Shown one piece after another: positions 9,019-16,610 of a stretch of DNA of 64,000 bases (its first letter is position 1; the number at the start of each line of letters is the position of its first letter). The notes beneath the pieces are model-generated. The model was given only the letters and a program-made list of their open reading frames with translations, had not been told where the DNA came from and ran no database searches. Location: NCBI GenBank assembly GCA_016715115.1, contig JADKBM010000016.1:1054001-1118000 (forward strand), in the 5' to 3' direction. The stretch comes from Acidobacteriota bacterium (GTDB lineage Bacteria; Acidobacteriota; Blastocatellia; Pyrinomonadales; Pyrinomonadaceae). The position numbers and the translations under genes are program-made.

Positions 9019-9480
9019 TTACTCGCGCCCAACTCCTATCATTGCGGGTGACGACAGTTCTCTGATCAACCATTCATCGCCTCGTGATTCGAGTATGTAA
9101 ATGACCGTGCTAGAAATTCCGTTTGGAAACAGAGTCTCCACATGAACATAAACACCATCAATTTCTTCCGTGACCTTAATAATCTTGTAAGGATCTTGAG
9201 ATTCTGCGAGCCATCGAGTCCAACCCACAATTGGCTCTTCGCCACTGCGCGGCGTTGCGACAGCACAATAACCGCTTAAGTCATTGTTACACCTGGACCA
9301 GAGTTTAAGTGCCTCCTCAACTCGTCCAGCCTGCGACAATTCTAGATACCTCTCGACAACTTGCTTCGGTCCTGAACCAACATTCGAGACCATCGTCAAA
9401 TAACTTGTTCCACTGGCCAAGTATAGAAGAGTCGATGAGAAGGTCACTGCGATCACAATTACTGCTGTTATTGATTTCAT
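9019..9480 (-). CDS. Small membrane-anchored protein, NTF2/DUF4878-like layout
   Basis: A 153-residue protein with an N-terminal hydrophobic anchor (S-I-T-A-V-I-V-I-A-V-T-F) and a compact extracytoplasmic domain. The domain begins P-K-Q-V-V-E-R-Y-L-E-L-S-Q-A-G-R-V-E-E-A, the helix seen at the start of many DUF4878/NTF2-like lipoprotein domains. No catalytic motif is visible. Base use is more AT-rich than the core genes. ATG 9480 begins a few bases after the stop of the RHS remnant, so it was probably the small gene accompanying an RHS protein tail. GTG 9510 is an alternative that would overlap the remnant. Confidence 0.55.
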   Translation of the reverse strand: MKSITAVIVIAVTFSSTLLYLASGTSYLTMVSNVGSGPKQVVERYLELSQAGRVEEALKLWSRCNNDLSGYCAVATPRSGEEPIVGWTRWLAESQDPYKIIKVTEEIDGVYVHVETLFPNGISSTVIYILESRGDEWLIRELSSPAMIGVGRE

Positions 9481-9485
9481 AGTCT

Positions 9486-9888
9486 TCAGTTGCCTGCGCT
9501 TCTTTTCCACTCATTTGCGGCCTTTATTGCCTGCTCCTTCGCAGATTCTTTTACATAGCCGATCATACCTCTTGCGATGGTTGGTGTCACTGATTCGGTT
9601 TTTCCGTTTATGGGGTTCACGAACTCAAGTGATTGCAGTCTCCGTCCTAGAACATACCGAAATCGCATCATGCGTGAACGTCTGACTTGCGGATTGTAGA
9701 CATCTGCCGCCGCTCTCTGCGGCTCCGACCTTCGCTTCGGCCGATTTGATGCGGTTGAGATCGTCGTAGGTATAGGTCTGATCATAAGCGGTCGTGAGCC
9801 CGGCGAAGGTGATATTCTGGCTTCGAAGACTGCCGTTGTTCTCGGTGATCCGGGAAAAATCCAAAATCCCAAATCCCAAATGCGACAT
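9486..9888 (-). pseudogene. RHS/YD-repeat protein remnant (frameshifted C-terminal fragment)
   Basis: The rightmost part reads R-S-Q-N-I-T-F-A-G-L-T-T-A-Y-D-Q-T-Y-T-Y-D-D-L-N-R-I-K-S-A-E-A, a typical YD repeat, then S-Q-T-F-T-H-D. The frame then breaks and continues in another frame as N-P-I-N-G-K-T-E-S-V and ends E-W-K-R-S-A-G-N at 9486. Only about 130 residues of a protein family that normally exceeds 1000 remain. Its 5' edge is joined directly to a heptad tract. It is interpreted as a leftover of an RHS locus eroded at a recombination point. Confidence 0.7.
9856..9883. repeat. Short heptad tract (AAAATCC-type, 4 units)
   Basis: Units AAAATCC, AAAATCC, CAAATCC and CAAATGC with seven-base spacing. 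The tract sits exactly at the 5' edge of the RHS remnant and mirrors the tract at 8763-8790. About 40 bases further (9925-9955) is a small hairpin element TCGC-TTTCA-GCGA related to one at 43165-43181. Confidence 0.7.
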
Positions 9889-10003
9889 CGGGTGTCATTA
9901 TGCTACGCTGCATTTTACCCGACGCTATTAAATTGGTCGCTTTCAGCGACAAATCGAAAGTTTCACATTTCAGCTACGGAATACCTGCTTTTTCTCCGTC
10001 ACT

Positions 10004-11152
10004 TTATTCTTTGCCGCTACATAACGGAATATAATTTTCTCCATTCCAGTTTGTGAGACGAGTGTATTTTCGTTCACTGCCATTCTTATAATTAACCGTC
10101 AGAGTAGTTAAGTCGGCTGTGAACGTATCTCCGCTGTCGGTGGTATAAAGATTGTTTCCGTTTGGGTAAGAATACCTTTGAGATTTAACAGTTCCATCGC
10201 TTTTGATTGAACAAAAATTGCCATAATCAAGTAACAATTTGTCGTTATCAGAAACCCAAATTCCACTCGTATTGTCGGAACCTGCGGTTCCGTTTCCCCA
10301 AACTTTCAAGTCCACGAACTCAGACTTATTTGATGAGCGAAATATTCTGGCTCCATTGTCAGGGTAATCAATAATCAATTCTCCTTCATTTCCAAATCGT
10401 AAATTGTAAGTAGCTTTTCCTCCAATAGCATTAGCCCACCCAATCTGGACTTCGACAGTTTTCTCATCTTTAATGCGATACGGACCAATCCATCCAAGAT
10501 AACTACCGGAGCCGCCATTTGGAATTAAAACTTGAACTAAATTGTCACCGAAAATAATATCTTTGGCTTTCGTCCATTTTTCAACATTTTTATACTTAGG
10601 TCGTTCATCAGAGTTCCCACCGCCAGGGGTTTCAACAACTCTTTCGGTGCTTTTAACCGCTATAGTCCAGGTTCCTTTTATTTTCGTCTCAATTTCTTTG
10701 ATCTTTTCGGTCTTATCACCCGACTCGCGTTTGAACTTGTCTGTTTTACCATTCAACTCAAGCGTCAGTTCGCCGTCGGAAATCGTTGCTTTGTATTTTA
10801 TGGTTTTGCCGGTTGCCTGAGAGATAACTTCAATCTCTTGGTCGTTCAGCCGTTTGTATTTACTCTTTAACTCTTGATCGTTTTGAAAAACAATCAGTTC
10901 GTCCTCAGTGAAAACAACTTTCCCGTTGGCATCATTCGTTGAAACCCAAGCTCCAAGCAATTCGGTCTCACTTGATTTCGCCGCTTCGGTATTGGCATTG
11001 GCTTGATTTGTGTTAGCCGTGGTGGTATCGGCTTGCTGAACCGCGACATTGCTGTTGCTGTTATTACTTAACTGCTGATAACCGATTATCGCTCCTGCGC
11101 CGATTGCCCCCGTTGCCAATGTTCCGGCGATTACTAAACCGACTTTACTCAT
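10004..11152 (-). CDS. AT-rich secreted/anchored protein of unknown function
   Basis: A 382-residue protein with an N-terminal membrane anchor (G-L-V-I-A-G-T-L-A-T-G-A-I-G-A-G-A-I-I-G). A low-complexity Asn/Thr/Gln/Ala linker to about residue 60 is followed by three beta-rich modules. The first (G-A-W-V-S-T-N-D ... Y-K-R-L-N-D-Q-E-I) resembles small lipocalin/DUF5640-like stress-lipoprotein domains. The last repeats the theme (G-I-W-V-S-D-N-D-K-L-L-L-D-Y). There is no catalytic motif. The DNA is clearly AT-richer than the flanking genes and uses Asn, Lys and Thr codons rich in A/T, which points to acquisition from another genome. It is monocistronic. Confidence 0.7.
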   Translation of the reverse strand: MSKVGLVIAGTLATGAIGAGAIIGYQQLSNNSNSNVAVQQADTTTANTNQANANTEAAKSSETELLGAWVSTNDANGKVVFTEDELIVFQNDQELKSKYKRLNDQEIEVISQATGKTIKYKATISDGELTLELNGKTDKFKRESGDKTEKIKEIETKIKGTWTIAVKSTERVVETPGGGNSDERPKYKNVEKWTKAKDIIFGDNLVQVLIPNGGSGSYLGWIGPYRIKDEKTVEVQIGWANAIGGKATYNLRFGNEGELIIDYPDNGARIFRSSNKSEFVDLKVWGNGTAGSDNTSGIWVSDNDKLLLDYGNFCSIKSDGTVKSQRYSYPNGNNLYTTDSGDTFTADLTTLTVNYKNGSERKYTRLTNWNGENYIPLCSGKE

Positions 11153-11289
11153 AATTTCTTGACTTTAACTTTCGTTAATTTCCTCTAATTTATTCTGATG
11201 ACTTACAATCTTCAACCGCCGATAGCGAAATCAGGCAAATCGCTGCTGCATCTGAAATTGTCATTGGCAATTAGCCGGGTTATTCACAT

Positions 11290-11340
11290 AAAGATGAATG
11301 ATGAACCCAAAGAAACCTTCCTGATTCAGAATTCATCTTT
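11290..11340. repeat. Inverted repeat with GATGAAY heptads
   Basis: AAAGATGAAT at 11290-11299 and ATTCATCTTT at 11331-11340 are perfect inverted arms. The left arm contains the heptads GATGAAT-GATGAAC. Apart from this, the 244-base gap between 11153 and 11396 shows no gene; a 61-codon open frame there has no family resemblance. Confidence 0.5.
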
Positions 11341-11396
11341 TCGCCTCGGGTCCGGCGCTTTTCGTCGACCGCGGTGCCGCTGATCGTGACGGCCGC

Positions 11397-13118
11397 CTAC
11401 TGACGATAAAACCGCCAGCCTGGCTTGAAGTCGGGCGACAATTTCTGTTTCGACAGAATTGCCCGGACCATTTCGACGGGAATCGGGCCTTCTTTCAGGA
11501 TCGTGTCGTGAAACTGTTTGTCGGTCATCTTCTTGCCGCCGACGAACTCACGATGGAGATCGTAGAACTGCAATCCGCCCATCATATAGGCGATCTGGTA
11601 GAGCGGCCCGTAATCGCCTGAAAACGAGCGGCGGACCTCGCCGAGGGCGTTCTCGCGTTCGTGGCCGACGCGATCGACGAGGAAATCGACACATTCCGTC
11701 GGCGTCATTTTTTCGAGATGGAAACTCAAACTGAAAATGATCCGCGCCGAGCGGTGCATTCGCCAGAAAAGCGCGCCGACGCGGTCTTCCGGCGTTTTGT
11801 TGAAACCGCGGTCCCAAAGCAGAAATTCCCAGTAAAGCGCCCATCCTTCGGTCCAGAAAGGCGTCCTGAAAGCGCGCCGGTACGGACGGTAGCGGGCGTT
11901 CATAAATCCCTGCAGATGATGGCCCGGGATCAATTCGTGATGGACGACGGCGTGCGAGAAATGCGGATTGTTGCCGCGGAGCGACATCAGCTTTTGTTCG
12001 TGCGTCATCCCGTTCGTCGGATAGGAAACGAGGATCGTTTCGCCGCCGAGAAAGAACGGCGCGATCAACTGGCGTTCGGGCGTCATCATCTCCATCCGCC
12101 ACCCGTCGCGGGCGACGGGTGGAACCGTGACGAGATCGTTCTTTTCGAGATACTCGATCGCTTCGAACGCCATATCGCGGATCATCGCCGGCTGCTTTCC
12201 GGGTTCGACGTATTTTAATTTGACGGCCTCGAGCGCCTTTTTCCAGTCATCGCCATACCCCATTTCGCGCGACGCCTTTTTCATTTCGGCCTCGCACCAG
12301 GCGAATTCTTTGTTGGCGATCTCGATCAATTCCGCCGGCGTGTAGGGGATCATCTCAAAATCGAGTTCCTTTTGCAGCGCGTCGGCGCCGATCGGATCGC
12401 CGATGATCGTCACCTTGTCATCCGCGCGGATTCCGACGAGTTTCTCAGAAACGTAACTTTGATAACCGAGCAGAGCCTCATCGAGCCTCGTGTACGTTTC
12501 GGAATTCCACCAGGTGAAGTTCGGATCGTAAAGATTGTAAAACCGGTACCAACCGAGTAAAGTCTGGCGCAACGAGGCGATGGAGCGGACGGCGCGGTTG
12601 GCGACGGTCCGTTTCGGTTTTGAGATCTTGCCCGATTCGATGTCTTTTTGCGTTTGAGCGACCAGTTTCGCAAGATCGTTGAGCGCCGCCGCGGTCTTCG
12701 CGGGATCGATGGTTTCGAGCCGACGGCGCGTATCCTCGAGGTCGTTGATCGCTTTGGCGAACGGCAGAAGCGGCGCCATCTCGGCGAACTGCGCGCGATC
12801 ACGGTCGAGTTCGTCGCGTTCGTGCGTGAGAAAATTCTTGAACAGAAGATAGTCGATCTGTTCGGCAGCGTTCAATTTGTCGAAATCCTGCCGCGCGAGC
12901 AGCGCGAGACCGTCGTCGTACAACTTGCGGAATCGATTCGCGCGGTTCTCCGAAGTCTCGGCCGTATAAAACCGGTCGAGTATCCCGCGATCCTCCTGAA
13001 ACTTCTCGATCACGCCGCGAACGCGCGACGGCGAATCGTTGAAGGAATCGAGTTCGGTAGTTTGGGCTAGAACGGCGGATGACAGCGCGAACAAAATGAT
13101 CAGAATCAGGCGTTTCAT
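11397..13118 (-). CDS. DUF885 family metallopeptidase-like protein, exported
   Basis: A 573-residue protein with a signal peptide (L-I-L-I-I-L-F-A-L-S-S-A-V-L-A-Q). Its DUF885 core carries the gluzincin motif H-H-E-L-I-P-G-H-H-L-Q around residue 390, followed by the F-W-T-E-G-W-A-L-Y motif that supplies the third ligand. Length is normal. Members are periplasmic or secreted zinc carboxypeptidase/dipeptidase-like enzymes. The motif looks intact, so an active enzyme is expected. The gene stands alone, downstream of the YgiT/DUF4258 module on the same strand but separated by about 116 bases containing a small hairpin (GAAGTAG-C-CTACTTC near 13199). Confidence 0.88.
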   Translation of the reverse strand: MKRLILIILFALSSAVLAQTTELDSFNDSPSRVRGVIEKFQEDRGILDRFYTAETSENRANRFRKLYDDGLALLARQDFDKLNAAEQIDYLLFKNFLTHERDELDRDRAQFAEMAPLLPFAKAINDLEDTRRRLETIDPAKTAAALNDLAKLVAQTQKDIESGKISKPKRTVANRAVRSIASLRQTLLGWYRFYNLYDPNFTWWNSETYTRLDEALLGYQSYVSEKLVGIRADDKVTIIGDPIGADALQKELDFEMIPYTPAELIEIANKEFAWCEAEMKKASREMGYGDDWKKALEAVKLKYVEPGKQPAMIRDMAFEAIEYLEKNDLVTVPPVARDGWRMEMMTPERQLIAPFFLGGETILVSYPTNGMTHEQKLMSLRGNNPHFSHAVVHHELIPGHHLQGFMNARYRPYRRAFRTPFWTEGWALYWEFLLWDRGFNKTPEDRVGALFWRMHRSARIIFSLSFHLEKMTPTECVDFLVDRVGHERENALGEVRRSFSGDYGPLYQIAYMMGGLQFYDLHREFVGGKKMTDKQFHDTILKEGPIPVEMVRAILSKQKLSPDFKPGWRFYRQ

Positions 13119-13234
13119 AGCATGAAGTCTAATCGAAATTTGTCGTTGCGAGAAACGCTCGCGGTACTGACAAAAAGTAACGGACTAAGTAGCGCGCCGA
13201 AGTAGCCTACTTCAGATTGGCGTTCGGCAAGCAA

Positions 13235-13480
13235 TCACGCAAAAATTGCTACGCGCACGGGACGCTCGGTTGAGAACCTAAGGCGATCTCGCTTGATTCG
13301 TTCTAGTTCGTGAATCGTTTCGGCCGTGAGATAAGTTTCTCCACAAGAGCGGCAGGAAACTACGGGGACGTCCTCGATCACCAGAAGATCATCACCTCGA
13401 CCGAAACTCTTCGTCGTCTTGTTAACTCGAGCATCGGCCGCGCCGCAGATCCCGCAAAATGTGTCAGGCTCAGTTTTCAT
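13235..13480 (-). CDS. YgiT-type zinc finger antitoxin-like protein
   Basis: An 81-residue protein with two CxxC knuckles (F-C-G-I-C-G-A and V-S-C-R-S-C-G-E) typical of the N-terminal half of MqsA/YgiT antitoxins. There is no obvious XRE DNA-binding half, so it is the short form of the family. The start overlaps the end of the DUF4258 gene by 11 bases. Toxin-first order with overlap is common for DUF4258/YgiT pairs. It is proposed to neutralise the upstream protein and perhaps repress the shared promoter. Confidence 0.8.
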   Translation of the reverse strand: MKTEPDTFCGICGAADARVNKTTKSFGRGDDLLVIEDVPVVSCRSCGETYLTAETIHELERIKRDRLRFSTERPVRVAIFA

Positions 13481-13769
13481 ATTCGAGGTAATGGTCTCTA
13501 AAAACGGTGATAATCACCAAACGTCTCGTTATCGGTAGCTTTGCAACAACGATTATAAACCCATCGTCAAGCGTCGCGCCCCTCAGGACGTATTTTGTTT
13601 CATTTGTATCCGTATCGCGTTGCCGCTCAATAATCTCGCCATCGAGAATAGCGTGTTCGAGGTCAAAAACCGTCAAGTCGTCATCCAATAACTCTTCGTA
13701 GGCGTGGGTAGTAATGAGATACTCGCTGCTTTCGGACCCGATCCCGTATGAGGTTGCGTATCGAGTCAT
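13470..13769 (-). CDS. DUF4258 domain protein, putative toxin
   Basis: A 99-residue protein with the DUF4258 pattern: an early T-T-H-A-Y-E-E-L-L helix, then L-E-H-A-I-L-D-G-E-I-I-E and a late beta strand R-L-V-I-I-T-V-F. The fold belongs to the small RelE/BrnT-like RNase superfamily by family knowledge. No experimentally proven activity is implied. It is the first gene of a two-gene operon with the YgiT-type protein, divergent from the parDE module 134 bases away. Confidence 0.78.
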   Translation of the reverse strand: MTRYATSYGIGSESSEYLITTHAYEELLDDDLTVFDLEHAILDGEIIERQRDTDTNETKYVLRGATLDDGFIIVVAKLPITRRLVIITVFRDHYLEYEN

Positions 13770-13781
13770 ACATAATCCTGG

Positions 13782-13809
13782 ATTCTAAACCAAAAATCGG
13801 TCGCGTCAA
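13782..13809 (-). promoter_or_regulatory. Predicted sigma-70 promoter of the DUF4258/YgiT operon
   Basis: On the minus strand TTGACG (13809-13804) and TAGAAT (13787-13782) are separated by 16 bases. The start codon at 13769 lies only about 12 bases beyond the -10 box, leaving a leader of a few bases with no Shine-Dalgarno. Confidence 0.55.
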
Positions 13810-13866
13810 GTTACATTGAAGCGGTGGTTTGCGCGTTTCTCACAACATCCCCGATTTTTGAGGTTA

Positions 13867-13895
13867 TTGACAATTATTGCCAATCTATCTAGAAT
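13867..13895 (+). promoter_or_regulatory. Predicted parDE promoter with overlapping palindromic operator
   Basis: TTGACA (13867-13872), a 17-base spacer and TAGAAT (13890-13895). The segment 13867-13883 is a near-perfect palindrome (TTGACAAT-TATTGCCAA, one mismatched pair outside the centre) covering the -35 box, as expected for ParD autorepression. The predicted start point falls about two bases before the parD ATG, so the mRNA would be leaderless. Confidence 0.6.
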
Positions 13896-13903
13896 TTCAA
13901 ACT

Positions 13904-14170
13904 ATGGCGACGACGACGATGAATATCTCGCTTCCCGAAACGATGAAGGCATTTGTTGATGAACGACTCGTTAGCGACGGATACGGATCGGTGAGCGAAT
14001 ATGTCCGCGAACTCATACGCGGGGATCAAAAACGTCGCGAAAACGAAAGGCTTGAACGGCTTTTGCTTGAACGTTTGCAGTCGAAAAACGACCGGGAGTT
14101 CGAGATTTCGGAAGTCGAGGCAGAACTCGCAAAACAACTCACCTTGAAAAATGAAGATCGTCTACGCTGA
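13904..14170 (+). CDS. parD: ParD-like antitoxin (ribbon-helix-helix)
   Basis: An 88-residue protein from ATG 13904. The N-terminus (T-M-N-I-S-L-P-E-T-M-K-A-F-V-D) and the following S-V-S-E-Y-V-R-E-L-I-R form the ribbon-helix-helix DNA-binding fold of ParD/CopG antitoxins. The C-terminal half is a charged helix that would wrap the toxin. A TTG start at 13877 would sit inside the promoter and is rejected. The gene overlaps parE by 20 bases. Confidence 0.88.
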   Translation: MATTTMNISLPETMKAFVDERLVSDGYGSVSEYVRELIRGDQKRRENERLERLLLERLQSKNDREFEISEVEAELAKQLTLKNEDRLR

Positions 14171-14465
14171 CGGCGTATTCGAGGAACTTGTCAACATATC
14201 TCTTTACCTTGCGCAAGCCAACGAAGACATCGCTCAGAAATTCCTCAATTCATGCGACGAGACGTTTCGATTCCTATTACTGAATCGAGAAGTCGGTTAT
14301 TCACGCAAGTTCCGCGACAGCGCGATCACCGGCGTTCGCACGTGGCCGGTTAAAGGGTTCGCCAGATACTTGGTTTTCTATCAACGCACCGCATCAGGAA
14401 TCAGAATTCTGCATATTGTTCATACCTCTACGGATTATTTCGATCACTTTGACATCGAAAAGTGA
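14151..14465 (+). CDS. parE: ParE/RelE family toxin
   Basis: A 104-residue protein with the ParE layout: I-V-Y-A-D-G-V-F-E-E-L-V-N-I helix, long middle helix, G-V-R-T-W-P-V-K-G-F-A-R-Y-L-V-F-Y strand pair and the C-terminal I-R-I-L-H-I-V-H strand. ParE toxins poison DNA gyrase, and RelE-superfamily relatives cleave mRNA. The plasmid-type ParE resemblance is favoured. It overlaps the antitoxin by 20 bases, so the pair is translationally coupled. Confidence 0.87.
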   Translation: MKIVYADGVFEELVNISLYLAQANEDIAQKFLNSCDETFRFLLLNREVGYSRKFRDSAITGVRTWPVKGFARYLVFYQRTASGIRILHIVHTSTDYFDHFDIEK

Positions 14466-14473
14466 GCAACCGT

Positions 14474-14521
14474 TTGACTCATTCTTTCCAATCCACTACA
14501 TTAGACTTAGAATAATTCTAA
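14474..14521 (+). promoter_or_regulatory. Rubrerythrin promoter with PerR-type box
   Basis: TTGACT (14474-14479), a 17-base spacer and TACATT (14497-14502) form a good sigma-70 promoter. Directly after the -10, at 14507-14521, is TTAGAAT-A-ATTCTAA, a perfect 7-1-7 inverted repeat. It differs from the Bacillus PerR consensus TTATAAT-N-ATTATAA at one position per arm. The predicted start point lies inside this box, the position expected for peroxide-relieved repression. Confidence 0.65.
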
Positions 14522-14549
14522 ATTCAATTTCATCAATCTGGAGGATATT

Positions 14550-14969
14550 ATGGCAGAACTCAAAGGTTCGAAGACACAGGACAATTTGAAGGCCGCGTTC
14601 GCGGGGGAATCGATGGCGAATCGCCGTTATTTGTACTTTGCAAAGGTCGCGGACGTCGAAGGCTATCCGGAAGTCGCGGGCAATTTCCGTGACACCGCCG
14701 AAGGCGAAACGGGCCACGCGCACGGGCATATGGACTATTTGAAGTCCTGCGGCGATCCGGCGACCGATCTGCCGTTCGGCGACACGATCGCAAATCTCGA
14801 ATCGGCTGTCCACGGCGAGACGCACGAATACACCGATATGTATCCGGGAATGGCGAAGACCGCGCGCGAAGAAGGCTTCAACGAGATCGCGGACTGGTTC
14901 GAAACGCTTGCGAAAGCCGAGAAATCGCATGCCGGCCGCTTCCAGAGCCTGCTCGGATCGATCAGCTAA
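14550..14969 (+). CDS. Rubrerythrin family protein (diiron domain only)
   Basis: A 139-residue ferritin-like four-helix bundle. Iron ligands are visible in F-A-G-E-S-M-A-N-R-R-Y, E-G-E-T-G-H-A-H-G-H, H-G-E-T-H-E-Y and E-K-S-H-A-G-R-F. The C-terminal rubredoxin domain of classical rubrerythrins is absent, so electrons must come from a partner. Family role is reduction of hydrogen peroxide in the cytoplasm. The Shine-Dalgarno GGAGG sits eight bases before ATG 14550. It is the first gene of a conserved trio with an HdrD-like Fe-S protein and DUF3501. The two downstream proteins may form its electron-transfer partner. Confidence 0.92.
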   Translation: MAELKGSKTQDNLKAAFAGESMANRRYLYFAKVADVEGYPEVAGNFRDTAEGETGHAHGHMDYLKSCGDPATDLPFGDTIANLESAVHGETHEYTDMYPGMAKTAREEGFNEIADWFETLAKAEKSHAGRFQSLLGSIS

Positions 14970-14970
14970 A

Positions 14971-15085
14971 CAGTGCAAAGTGGATAGTGCAGAGTGCAGA
15001 GTGGTTGGTATCTCAATAGCTACGTACTTTGCACTCTGCACTAAGCACTAAGCACTGTTCACTCTGCACTTTGCACTCTGCACTG
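14971..15085. repeat. Palindromic AGTGCAR heptad array between rubrerythrin and Fe-S gene
   Basis: The left arm (about 14971-15003) holds AGTGCAA, AGTGGAT, AGTGCAG, AGTGCAG and AGTGG. The right arm (about 15031-15085) holds the inverted heptads TTGCACT, CTGCACT, AAGCACT and so on. The loop is about 28 unique bases. The array starts one base after the rubrerythrin stop and ends four bases before ATG 15089, replacing the Shine-Dalgarno region of the next gene. Confidence 0.8.
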
Positions 15086-15088
15086 TTT

Positions 15089-16405
15089 ATGAGTAATATC
15101 GCCTACGCACCAACCGATGGACTCTCTTACGATCCCGCCGAAGCGAAGTATTGGGACAAGGATGGGCTGAACAAAGAGATCGAGCGAACGTTCGAGATCT
15201 GTCACGGCTGCCGGATGTGTTTCAAGTACTGCGATTCGTTCCCTTCCCTGTTCAAATTCATCGACGAGAACCACGACGGCGACGTCCGCAAGGTTTCGGA
15301 AAAAGAGACCGAACAGGTGATGGACGAGTGCTTTCAGTGCAAGCTGTGCGAGGTGCAATGCCCCTACACCGAGCGCGACAACCACGAGTTCAAACTCGAT
15401 TTTCCAAAGCTCGTCCACCGTTTCAAGGCTGTCCGCCATAAAGAAAAGGGAGCGAGTCTTCGCGACAAAGTGCTCGGCGACCCGGACAAGGCCGGAAAGA
15501 TGGCGCGCATCCTTCCGGTGATCCTCGCGAACACCGCCAACCGCAACAAGATTCATCGGTACTTCTTCGAAAAGGTCGTCGGCGTTCATCGTGACAAACT
15601 CCTGCCGGACTTTGCCGGCGAAACGTTCGAAAAATGGGCCGAAAAGAACGACAAGATCAAAGACGAAGGCGAGGTCGTGCTTTTTCAGACCTGTTACGTT
15701 CAGAACAATGAGCCGCAGATCGGCCGCGACACGGTCGAGGTACTTGAGAAGAATCAAGTCAAGACGGCCTGCGCAAAGGGGTTGAACTGCTGCGGAATGC
15801 CGGCTTGGGAGCACGGGGACATCGAAGGGCTTCGCAAAATGGCGAAGAACAACATTGAAAAGCTGCTGCCGTACGTCGAAAAAGGCGCAAAGGTTTTGGC
15901 GATCAATCCGACCTGCGCGATGATGCTCCGTCGCGAGTATCCGAATCTGGTCGATCTTGGGGACCGCGCCAACGCCGAAAAATTGGCCGCGGCGACGATG
16001 GATCCGAGCGAGTATCTTTGGTCGATCCGAAACGAAGAGCGCTTTTGCGCGGACGTGAAATCGAAACCTGAGGGCAAGGTCGCCTATCACGCGCCGTGTC
16101 ATCTGCGCGCGCAGGCCGTCGGTTTCAAGGGCCGCGATTTGATCCGCAAAATTCTCGGCGTCGTTCCGGTGACGACGATGGAATGCTGCGGTCACGACGG
16201 GACGTACGCGATGACCGTCGAAGGCTTTGAACCGTCGCGACGGATCGGCAAGAAAGCGTTCGACGGGATGAAACAGGACAAGGACGCGGAAGTTTGGGCG
16301 ACCGACTGCCCGCTCGCGGCGATCCAATTCGAACAGCACGCCGGCGTCAAACCGATGCACCCGATGACGATCCTCGCGAAAGCCTATCGCGGCGACGAGT
16401 TTTGA
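15089..16405 (+). CDS. Heterodisulfide-reductase-related Fe-S protein (two 4Fe-4S, two CCG domains)
   Basis: A 438-residue protein. Two ferredoxin-type clusters near the N-terminus are seen as C-H-G-C-R-M-C-F-K-Y-C and C-F-Q-C-K-L-C-E-V-Q-C-P. Two cysteine-rich CCG domains follow, with L-N-C-C-G-M-P and M-E-C-C-G-H-D plus their distal cysteines. This is the HdrD/GlpC/GlcF architecture, so a cytoplasmic or membrane-associated electron carrier is predicted. Linkage to rubrerythrin and DUF3501 is a recurring bacterial context and suggests electron supply for peroxide reduction. ATG 15089 is chosen because anything upstream is repeat sequence. No Shine-Dalgarno is visible. Confidence 0.9.
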   Translation: MSNIAYAPTDGLSYDPAEAKYWDKDGLNKEIERTFEICHGCRMCFKYCDSFPSLFKFIDENHDGDVRKVSEKETEQVMDECFQCKLCEVQCPYTERDNHEFKLDFPKLVHRFKAVRHKEKGASLRDKVLGDPDKAGKMARILPVILANTANRNKIHRYFFEKVVGVHRDKLLPDFAGETFEKWAEKNDKIKDEGEVVLFQTCYVQNNEPQIGRDTVEVLEKNQVKTACAKGLNCCGMPAWEHGDIEGLRKMAKNNIEKLLPYVEKGAKVLAINPTCAMMLRREYPNLVDLGDRANAEKLAAATMDPSEYLWSIRNEERFCADVKSKPEGKVAYHAPCHLRAQAVGFKGRDLIRKILGVVPVTTMECCGHDGTYAMTVEGFEPSRRIGKKAFDGMKQDKDAEVWATDCPLAAIQFEQHAGVKPMHPMTILAKAYRGDEF

Positions 16406-16411
16406 TGTTGG

Positions 16412-16600
16412 TCTTATTGCCACGAATTTCGCGAATTCCACAAGGAATTGCTTTGATGCGACGATCGCGAGCGATCTGGCGTTGTCGAAGTCTGAAGTTC
16501 CGAAAATGTTGCTTTGATCTGTGTTGGCGGAGTCTGAAGTTCAATAGCGGGCTTATTTCAAAAGCAAATTCGTGTCATTAGTGAAATTAGCGGCAACCCC
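16412..16600. repeat. Intergenic element with imperfect inverted ends
   Basis: The 205-base gap holds a left end TTGCCACGAATTTCGCG and, inverted at the right, a related sequence (rc of AATTCGTGTCATTAGTG ... GCGGCAA). Inside are two related segments beginning TTGCTTTGAT and containing GTCTGAAGTTC (about 16447 and 16511). It looks like a small dispersed, non-coding repeat. No gene is seen. Confidence 0.4.
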
Positions 16601-16610
16601 AAATACTCCA

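Noticed and set aside
11198..11383. 61-codon plus-strand frame
   Set aside because: No ribosome-binding site or family, and it contains the inverted repeat at 11290-11340.
15059..16441. 460-codon minus-strand frame
   Set aside because: Antisense of the Fe-S protein gene; composition is typical of a shadow frame.
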